Positions 5,618-10,894 of a stretch of DNA of 10,894 bases are shown in pieces; positions within the stretch are counted from its first letter, which is position 1; each line of letters starts with the position of its first letter. This stretch comes from Pseudobdellovibrionaceae bacterium (GTDB lineage: Bacteria; Bdellovibrionota; Bdellovibrionia; Bdellovibrionales; JAMPXM01): assembly GCA_913776405.1 (NCBI GenBank), contig CAJYOV010000079.1, forward strand, positions 1 through 10,894, written 5' to 3'. Below the pieces are notes generated by a model, which did not search any database, had not been told where the DNA came from, and saw only the letters and a program-made list of their open reading frames with translations. The position numbers and the translations under genes are program-made.

Positions 5618-6931
5618 TTAGACTGGCTTAGTCGTCCAAGCCAGTCGACCGTACGTGAAAACAAAAGCGTAACAAACGACCGGAAGAATTAAACTGGTGT
5701 GAAGACCAATTGAGTCGGCGAGAAAACCCTGTGCAACAGGAATCAGTGCCCCGCCGACGATCGCCATACAAAGAAGCGACGAGCCTTGCGGAGTTTTCTC
5801 GCCGAGTCCCTCGATCGCGAGCGAAAACACCGTAGGAAACATGATCGAATTAAAGAGGCCCACTGCGATCAGTGTCCAGGCCGCGAGCGAGCCAACGGTC
5901 GAGATTGAGACAACCACGAGTACGGCCGCGACCAGCGCGTTGAACATCAACACTTTCGGGGCCGGAATTTTCTTCAGCGCAGCTGAACCAATAAACCGGC
6001 CAATCATCGCGCCCGCCCAGTAGAGCGATACGAAACGGCCGGCCGTCGCTTCAGGTAAAGACCAAATTTCTTTAAGCCCGAGAAAGTTGATCATATAGCT
6101 GCCGACTGCGACTTCAGCGCCAACGTACGCAAAAATAGCGATGGCACCAAGAACGAGGCGACGACTTTTCAGAACGCCGTTGAAATCGAAAAGTGATGAG
6201 CTCTGCTCTGCGACTTTGAACTTCGGCAATTTCGCAAAGCCGATCGTGAGCGCAAGCAGGAACAGAACAAGTGCGAGCGCAAGATACGGCATTTGAACTG
6301 ATTGAGCTTGATTCGACCGGTAAGCCGCCAACGCATCCGCCGAAAGTGTCGCCAGTTCTTCAGGTTTCTTCACAGCGACCGCGAGAATGAAAATGGAACC
6401 GAGAAGCGGCGCAAGCGTAGTCCCGAGCGAGTTGAACGCCTGAGCCAGATTCAATCGTACTGAGGCTGACTTTGCGGGACCGAGAAGTGCGACATAGGGA
6501 TTCACCGCAACTTGAATCATCGTCACGCCTGACGCGAGCACGAAGAGGCCAAAAAGAAAAAGCGGATAAGATTGTGCCGCCGCTGCTGGATAAAAGAGAC
6601 AGCACCCGAGGCCCGTCGTGATCAAGCCGATGACCGCGCCACCTTGATAACCGAAGCGGTTCAAGACACGCCCAGCTGGAAGCGAGATCAGAAAGAAAGC
6701 GCCGAAGAAGCAAAACTGCACAAGCGACGCTCGAGCATAGTCGAGATCAAAAAGCGTCTTCAAATGTGGAACGAGAATGTCGTTTAAGCACGTGATGAAG
6801 CCGAACATGAAAAACAGCGTCGTAACGAGAGAAAACGCAAACGTCTCAGTTCGCTCGAGTGATCCAGCCGCTTGGCCGCCCGATGCCGCTGTCTTAAGTG
6901 ATTTTAAATCCGTTACGCTCGTGGCCGCCAT
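5618..6931 (-). CDS. GluP/FucP-family MFS sugar:H+ symporter (probable glucose/galactose transporter)
   Basis: The protein is a 437-residue inner-membrane carrier with about 12 hydrophobic segments and a soluble loop at about 186-210. It belongs to the fucose permease/GluP branch of the major facilitator superfamily. Family motifs visible are FITCLNDILVPHLK at 45-58, LPAGRVLNRFGY at 84-95, RLNLAQAFNSLG at 159-170 and CMAIVGGALIPVAQGFLAD at 388-406. Asp51 matches the essential proton-coupling Asp46 of E. coli FucP. The position of FucP Glu135 is Gln140 (TMIQVAVNPY), which I associate with GluP-type members rather than true fucose permeases. Substrate is inferred from family only. The ATG at 6931 has GAGGA 6 nt upstream. 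It starts 18 bp after the DUF429 stop and is the last gene of block 1. A sugar kinase-like gene two positions upstream suggests a shared role in sugar uptake and phosphorylation. Confidence 0.92.
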   Translation of the reverse strand: MAATSVTDLKSLKTAASGGQAAGSLERTETFAFSLVTTLFFMFGFITCLNDILVPHLKTLFDLDYARASLVQFCFFGAFFLISLPAGRVLNRFGYQGGAVIGLITTGLGCCLFYPAAAAQSYPLFLFGLFVLASGVTMIQVAVNPYVALLGPAKSASVRLNLAQAFNSLGTTLAPLLGSIFILAVAVKKPEELATLSADALAAYRSNQAQSVQMPYLALALVLFLLALTIGFAKLPKFKVAEQSSSLFDFNGVLKSRRLVLGAIAIFAYVGAEVAVGSYMINFLGLKEIWSLPEATAGRFVSLYWAGAMIGRFIGSAALKKIPAPKVLMFNALVAAVLVVVSISTVGSLAAWTLIAVGLFNSIMFPTVFSLAIEGLGEKTPQGSSLLCMAIVGGALIPVAQGFLADSIGLHTSLILPVVCYAFVFTYGRLAWTTKPV

Positions 6932-6949
6932 TGCAGTTCCTCACTTCGA

Positions 6950-7873
6950 TTAGAACCAACGAATTTTCTGGATTGGAAATTCGATCCACGACTCCCCTTT
7001 TGGAAAATCGTTCGGCTTTGGTTCTGTTTGATGTCGGTACTTCAAGAACGCCGTCAAGGCACACAAAAGCGCCTCGAAGGCGTTGTTGTTTTCGACCATC
7101 ATCTTCATGTCCTGCTGATAGATGAAGGCAATCTCCTTCTCGATCAGAGTCTTTAGAATGTAGTGGCGAGCCTCGTCGCTATCGACGGCGTGCTTGTGGA
7201 AGCGAAGGTACATCTTCGGCATGTTGAGGTCTTGACCGATTCGCCACAACGTCAATTTTGGATAAGCCTCGATGAGTGGGGCCTTCAAACGTTTCTTTAA
7301 AAAGTGGGCTCGAGCCGTGAGAGGCGCTGCGTTCGAGCCCAGCGCGTGATTCGGATGGAATTCTTCTTCAAGCTCATGAGCGATGTAAATTTCGCAGGCG
7401 CGCTCCGTGTAGGGCGTGAACATCTTGTTCGGTCGCTTCTCTTTCGAGCGACGCGCGTGAACGCCTTCCATCCAGCGAATTACCGCCTTCTCGTCGGTGC
7501 GATCGCCCTTCATATCAATCCGTACACTCACCGGAAACTGAAGCGGCACATCGAACGCAATCGAGGTCAGCGATTCTTCGTCGTTTAAGAAGGCCAGTAA
7601 TACATCGTCACCTGTCTCGTCAGCGTGGCTCGTAATCCGTTCGCGAAGAGTCCTCAGAAACACTCGTTTTTGCGCTGGGAAATAATCGATGACGGCAACC
7701 GCCGTGCGGTCCGTCTTCCCGCCGCCAAGCGAAACACCTGCGAATCGAACGGCCTCCATCACGAGACCGGGTGCAACTCGGAGGTCCATTTGCTTTCGGC
7801 TTGGCGTCTTCTTACGAGTGGACTTCGCTGCTTTTGATTTTGCTTTGTTTTTTACGGCCGACTTTTTTTTCAC
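6950..7873 (-). CDS. DUF429-like protein (RNase H-like fold) with lysine-rich N-terminal tail
   Basis: The 307-residue product resembles DUF429 proteins, predicted to have an RNase H-like fold but with no settled function. Visible elements are the first strand FAGVSLGGGKTDRTAVAVID (44-63), IAFDVPLQFP with Asp108 (105-114), IEAYPKL (201-207) and a C-terminal helix NNNAFEALLCALTAF (262-276). The first strand has Ser48 where RNase H-like enzymes usually carry the first metal-binding Asp, so nuclease activity is doubtful. The first 28 residues hold 13 Lys/Arg and no acidic residue, suggesting nucleic-acid binding or a disordered tail. The GTG start directly follows the TAA stop of the GHMP kinase (TAAGTG), with no Shine-Dalgarno, so translation is probably coupled. 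The start is followed by a run of eight A. Internal ATGs at 7789 and 7759 are alternative starts and would remove the basic tail. Confidence 0.82.
   Translation of the reverse strand: MKKKSAVKNKAKSKAAKSTRKKTPSRKQMDLRVAPGLVMEAVRFAGVSLGGGKTDRTAVAVIDYFPAQKRVFLRTLRERITSHADETGDDVLLAFLNDEESLTSIAFDVPLQFPVSVRIDMKGDRTDEKAVIRWMEGVHARRSKEKRPNKMFTPYTERACEIYIAHELEEEFHPNHALGSNAAPLTARAHFLKKRLKAPLIEAYPKLTLWRIGQDLNMPKMYLRFHKHAVDSDEARHYILKTLIEKEIAFIYQQDMKMMVENNNAFEALLCALTAFLKYRHQTEPKPNDFPKGESWIEFPIQKIRWF
7863..7870 (-). repeat. A8 homopolymer immediately after the DUF429 start codon
   Basis: Codons 2-4 of the DUF429 gene are formed by eight consecutive A on the minus strand, directly after the GTG. Runs of this length are prone to slippage and could alter the frame. 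No second copy or variant is visible to show that they do. Confidence 0.4.
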
Positions 7874-8884
7874 TTACGTGAGCCCGATTGCGGGGTTTGC
7901 CCAAGGCTGAGTGGGCAGAACCTGAAACTCGGTCTTCGCGAGTGCGGCCTTCACTTTTTCGATTTGACGATCAGGGCACCAAATCAACACGCAGCCGCCG
8001 CCACCAGCGCCACAAATCTTGGCGATCGCACCTTGTGATTTCGCGATCTCGTTGAGTTTGCGAATCTCCGGGCTTGAAAAACCCTCTGAGAGTTGCGTAC
8101 GCGCCTCATATTCATTCGCGAAAATCTGCGGCAAACGATCGACGTGGTTGTTCACCAGAGCGTCTTTCATCTCTTCAGAAATCTCGGCAAGACGAGTCAT
8201 GGCCCGGCGTGTGTTTTCATCGCCATCGAGCCAGTTCTTAATGACTTGCCAGTTGTTGATACCTGAGTGGTGCGAACGCCCCGTGTACACGAGTAAAAAA
8301 CGGTCTCGGAACATGTCCGTGTTGATGGCATGCGACTCGACTCGAGGACCTGGCACACCGTACTGGATGAAGCAGAGACCGCCGTGGATCGGCGGGAAAT
8401 AATCTTGAGTGCCTGTCGGCTTTAGAAGGACTTGCGCCTCAAGGTGCGAAGCGATTCGAACCATCTCGTCGTGCGCGATGGGCGTTTCGAGCCAAGCTGA
8501 GAACGCCTTCAAAAGCGTGATGCACAGACTTGAGCTTCCGCCGAGACCGCCACCAACTGGGCTCTCAGAACGCGTTGACAGCGAAAAACCTTTTTGCGGG
8601 TTCCAATATCTCAAGTGCGCACGGACGAGCTCAAACGCGGGCTCTTTGTCTTCAAGGCAAGCCTTTAAGTTTGGATACACTTTGCGCGCATTCAAATCGG
8701 CCGAATGAAGTTCGATCGAGGCGTCGGGCCGCTCATTCAACTTCGCATGCGTGAAAATATCGATCGCAACGTTAATGGTGACCGGATCGTTGAGAAAGAG
8801 ATAGAGCGGCCAGCAATCGAGCGTCCCCCCCGCGAGATCGACGCGCGTAGGCGACTTCGTTTCAATTTCAAACATCACTTCCAC
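7874..8884 (-). CDS. GHMP-family kinase (sugar or heptose-phosphate kinase-like)
   Basis: This cytoplasmic ATP-dependent small-molecule kinase has 336 residues from the chosen start. All GHMP motifs are present: KSPTRVDLAGGTLD (10-23) for substrate contact, the phosphate-binding loop SPVGGGLGGSSS (108-119), TGTQDYFPPIHGG (157-169) with Asp161 as likely catalytic base, and KICGAGGGGCV (289-299). The layout resembles D-glycero-D-manno-heptose 7-phosphate kinase and galactokinase-like members, but the substrate cannot be fixed from sequence. A heptose phosphate for lipopolysaccharide synthesis or a sugar taken up by the nearby permease are both possible. The start is uncertain. GGAGG at 8894-8890 is placed 5 nt before GTG 8884, which I chose. 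ATG 8875 removes 3 residues. A TTG at 8896 overlaps the Shine-Dalgarno and is unlikely. It lies 18 bp after the DUF4340 stop and directly abuts the DUF429 gene. Confidence 0.9.
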   Translation of the reverse strand: MEVMFEIETKSPTRVDLAGGTLDCWPLYLFLNDPVTINVAIDIFTHAKLNERPDASIELHSADLNARKVYPNLKACLEDKEPAFELVRAHLRYWNPQKGFSLSTRSESPVGGGLGGSSSLCITLLKAFSAWLETPIAHDEMVRIASHLEAQVLLKPTGTQDYFPPIHGGLCFIQYGVPGPRVESHAINTDMFRDRFLLVYTGRSHHSGINNWQVIKNWLDGDENTRRAMTRLAEISEEMKDALVNNHVDRLPQIFANEYEARTQLSEGFSSPEIRKLNEIAKSQGAIAKICGAGGGGCVLIWCPDRQIEKVKAALAKTEFQVLPTQPWANPAIGLT

Positions 8885-8889
8885 CTGAA

Positions 8890-8894
8890 CCTCC
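8890..8894 (-). promoter_or_regulatory. Ribosome binding site for the GHMP kinase gene
   Basis: The minus strand reads GGAGG between the DUF4340 stop (8903) and the kinase. Its 5-nt distance to GTG 8884 is near ideal, whereas ATG 8875 would be 14 nt away. An upstream TTG at 8896 shares bases with this site. Confidence 0.55.
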
Positions 8895-8902
8895 AATAAC
8901 CC

Positions 8903-10258
8903 TTAAAGCGTCTCGAGGCCGAGGCCCTTGAGCGAAGCTTCAGGAATGGCCACTGCATCTTTCGATTTTGTCGTACGTACGGGCAATAGGACAGCCTCTG
9001 GTCGATCGCCTTGAGCTGGCTCGAGCATCGTTTTGCCCCATGCTAGCTCAAAGACAATTGCGCCCTTGGCGTCTAAGAACTCAAGCTTTGACGGCATGCC
9101 GGCTTTAGGCGGCGAATTTTTCGAATCAAAAAATCGAACTGCCTCTAGCTTTGAAACCTTCGCAACTAAGTCAGTTAATTTTGTAGAATCGGCAGGCGTC
9201 TGTAAAGTCGACTTCACGAGACCCGTCACACTCACCGCGTTGATCTTCCCTTGCGTGATCTGGTTAACGGGAAACTTGAAAGGCGCCTTGGGGTCGTAGA
9301 ACTCGTCGGGGCCTACCATCACCTTTTGAGCGGCTAAACGGTAGACCGCAACTGCAAGAGGCAGATCGGATGACAGCGTTTCAAGATTCTGGACATCGCC
9401 CGTCTTAGCGGGTTGCGCAAACTTCAATTCAAACGGCGTCGCTCGCCCTTCAAACCAAATCAAGATCGAGTAACCCAGCTTTTCGAGCCCGACCGAGCGA
9501 AGGCCGGCCTGATTCGTTTTCTCGATGGCCATGTAATCAAAAGCACGAAGAGCCTTCACCTTTTCGACATAGCCATCCACGGCCTTGTCTTTCATCGGAT
9601 GCTCCCCGAGACCTTTGGCGCTCCAGACACCTTCGTCGTTACGCTCGAAGTCGATTTGACGTGGAGTGCCTGAAAGCGTGGACGTCAGTCTCACGCGTGT
9701 CGCTTGCGCTTGCGGCTCGCCCCGATACACCCGCTTGTCGCGCAGTTCTCTCGCTGGCTTCGAGAGGTAAACATCCCACGCCGTACTGACGAGAAGAATT
9801 TTTTTGTCTTCGCCAATCTGTGCATAGAGAGAGCCGTCGTAAGACTTTACCGATCCGATCTTCAGGACTCTTTCGCCTTGATCGGTCGTTAGTTTCAGCG
9901 TGAAAAGAGGTGATTCAAGACCGTAGGTCTTCAGATTCAACTCGTCACCGGTCTTAACGACTTCTTGCACCTTCTCGGTCGCGAGACTGTCGAGAAACGT
10001 TGCAACGGCTTGCTGGTCGGCCGAGTCTTGAAAAGGCGAAAACACCTGCCAAACCTGACCAACTTTCTTTAGATGCTTTTCTTCAGACTTTGAAACAATC
10101 GTAAATTCTGAGACTTGAGCCGGCTCGAAGGCGAGAACCCGCTTCTCGGCTTCCGCAACTTGTTCAGCTTCTTGTGCGTGTTTGGAATCGAGCACAGTGA
10201 ATACGATCAGCGCAATCACCACTGCGATATAGAGAAAGGTCCATCTAAACTTCTTCAC
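8903..10258 (-). CDS. DUF4340 membrane-anchored periplasmic protein, partner of a GldG-type ABC transporter
   Basis: The 451-residue protein has one N-terminal transmembrane helix (about 5-23, after MKKFRW), which would leave the rest outside the inner membrane. Residues 43-178 form a classic DUF4340 unit (AFEPAQVSEFTI, a helix, TYGLESPLFTLKL, LYAQIG, then VYLSKPARELRDKRVY). Residues about 187-330 repeat the plan (VRLTS, LRSVGLEKLGYSILIWF, LAVAVYRL). A third, weaker copy follows to the end (INAVSVTG, SKLEFLDAKG, LPVRTT, LKGLGLETL). Proteins of this family are usually encoded beside GldF/GldG-like ABC-2 transporter components and probably belong to that complex; the molecular role is unknown. 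The start GTG at 10258 overlaps the gldG stop (GTGA, 4 nt), with GGAG about 12 nt upstream, indicating translational coupling. The family call is confident and the function is open. Confidence 0.9.
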   Translation of the reverse strand: MKKFRWTFLYIAVVIALIVFTVLDSKHAQEAEQVAEAEKRVLAFEPAQVSEFTIVSKSEEKHLKKVGQVWQVFSPFQDSADQQAVATFLDSLATEKVQEVVKTGDELNLKTYGLESPLFTLKLTTDQGERVLKIGSVKSYDGSLYAQIGEDKKILLVSTAWDVYLSKPARELRDKRVYRGEPQAQATRVRLTSTLSGTPRQIDFERNDEGVWSAKGLGEHPMKDKAVDGYVEKVKALRAFDYMAIEKTNQAGLRSVGLEKLGYSILIWFEGRATPFELKFAQPAKTGDVQNLETLSSDLPLAVAVYRLAAQKVMVGPDEFYDPKAPFKFPVNQITQGKINAVSVTGLVKSTLQTPADSTKLTDLVAKVSKLEAVRFFDSKNSPPKAGMPSKLEFLDAKGAIVFELAWGKTMLEPAQGDRPEAVLLPVRTTKSKDAVAIPEASLKGLGLETL

Positions 10259-10894
10259 GCTTTACGCCGTCTCCACCACATAAATGACCCAAGACCGAAC
10301 AGAAGAAAAGGAAGTGGGAACATGAAACCGAGAATGTAGAAATTAAACTTCTGAGCGGTCATTTCAAGGGTTGTGCCCTTTGCTTGTTTCGGTCGAATCG
10401 AAATGAGATCTCGATCGTCCGTCAGCCATGAAAACGAGTTCATGGCCAAATCCAAATTCAAATTGTTTTGTAGAAGTCGGTTCGAAAGGAAGTCGCTATC
10501 GCCGACAATGACGGCGCTGAAAGCCTGCGTGCCTATCGAGCCTTCAGACGTCATCGCGACAGTGTGAGGCCCGTTCGGCTTGTAAATGACTTTGCCAAGC
10601 TCTGTTGTCGACATCGTGCCGTTATCCGTAGCAACGATGGGCGAAACCGTGATTTTTGCATCGACATCCGGCGCTCGCTTTAAGCTCGATGCGATGAAAA
10701 AGACCGCGAATTGACCTTCGCCAAACGCTTTTGTGATCGGGCTTTGGGCCGGAAACGTCGAACCTAAAACGGTTGCCGCACCCATGTTGATGAGCTGCGC
10801 GCGCTGGTCCAAGAGGTAATCGTTCGAGAATTCAACGCCGAATGTTTTGGTGAGTAAAGCCACATTGTCGCCCCGAACTCCCCATCGAGCGCGC
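10255..10894 (-). CDS. C-terminal part of a GldG-like ABC transporter auxiliary protein (start beyond right edge)
   Basis: Only the last 212 residues are in the window, and the frame is open to the right edge. A GTG at 10863 is internal, since in-frame coding (WGVRGDN) continues upstream of it. The sequence matches the end of the ABC_transp_aux/GldG family: TKTFGVEFSNDYLLDQ, the SPITKAFGEGQFAVFF segment, GPHTVAMTSEGS, and AVIVGDSDFLSNRLL followed by NSFSWLTDD. These resemble the GATase-like fold of these periplasmic proteins. A closing transmembrane helix (FYILGFMFPLPFLLFGLGSFMWW) and a basic RRRKA tail end the chain. In Bacteroidetes GldG acts with GldA and GldF in an ABC complex tied to gliding. 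Here the homology is distant and gliding should not be assumed. The ATPase and permease genes are expected upstream, outside the window. It overlaps the DUF4340 gene by 4 nt. Confidence 0.85.
   Translation of the reverse strand, partial: RARWGVRGDNVALLTKTFGVEFSNDYLLDQRAQLINMGAATVLGSTFPAQSPITKAFGEGQFAVFFIASSLKRAPDVDAKITVSPIVATDNGTMSTTELGKVIYKPNGPHTVAMTSEGSIGTQAFSAVIVGDSDFLSNRLLQNNLNLDLAMNSFSWLTDDRDLISIRPKQAKGTTLEMTAQKFNFYILGFMFPLPFLLFGLGSFMWWRRRKA

Noticed and set aside
6360..6713. 117-codon minus-strand frame inside the sugar permease
   Set aside because: The permease frame has continuous family motifs across this stretch, and the alternative translation is Arg/Ser-rich and featureless.
10861..10863. 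GTG as the true start of the GldG-like gene
   Set aside because: In-frame coding sequence continues upstream to the window edge, no ribosome binding site is present, and the family's proteins are far longer at the N-terminus.
1..10894. Frequent CGATCG-like hexamers throughout the window as a possible dispersed motif
   Set aside because: They fall mostly inside coding sequence without regular spacing or orientation. This is consistent with codon and base preferences, and I could not compute an expected frequency.

Overview
The window is a gene-dense bacterial chromosome segment with about half G+C. Every supported gene lies on the minus strand, so transcription runs from high to low coordinates and the description below follows that order. 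The gene content is a Gld-type ABC-transporter auxiliary pair, a GHMP kinase, a DUF429 protein, a GluP sugar permease and a chemotaxis adaptation operon. Together with the protein style, this suggests a motile Gram-negative of the old deltaproteobacterial group. A Bdellovibrio-like organism (Bdellovibrionota) is my best guess, made from general resemblance and not from a search.

Block 1 (10894 to 5618) reads like one operon. It holds the 3' part of a GldG-like membrane protein, a DUF4340 protein overlapping it by 4 nt, a GHMP-family small-molecule kinase, a DUF429 protein starting immediately after the kinase stop codon, and a 12-TM GluP/FucP-type sugar permease. Spacings are -4, about 18, 0 and 18 nt. 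GldG-like and DUF4340 proteins normally accompany an ABC-2 ATPase and permease, which would lie beyond the right edge.

A 67-bp gap carrying a perfect 16-bp palindrome right after the permease stop separates block 1 from block 2.

Block 2 (5550 to 1221) is a chemotaxis module: CheW, a two-TM methyl-accepting chemotaxis protein (MCP), the methyltransferase CheR, and a single polypeptide joining the deamidase CheD to the CheB methylesterase domain. CheW couples the receptor to a kinase. CheR methylates receptor glutamates, and CheD and CheB deamidate and demethylate them. CheA and CheY are not in the window. The CheD-CheB protein lacks the receiver domain through which CheA normally controls CheB, and this is the most interesting item here.

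Downstream are an exported protein of unknown function with a C-terminal membrane segment (1157 to 198) and the first 43 codons of a gene running off the left edge, possibly a HAD-type phosphatase. No RNA genes, CRISPR arrays, insertion sequences or convincing intrinsic terminators were seen. No gap between genes exceeds 100 bp.
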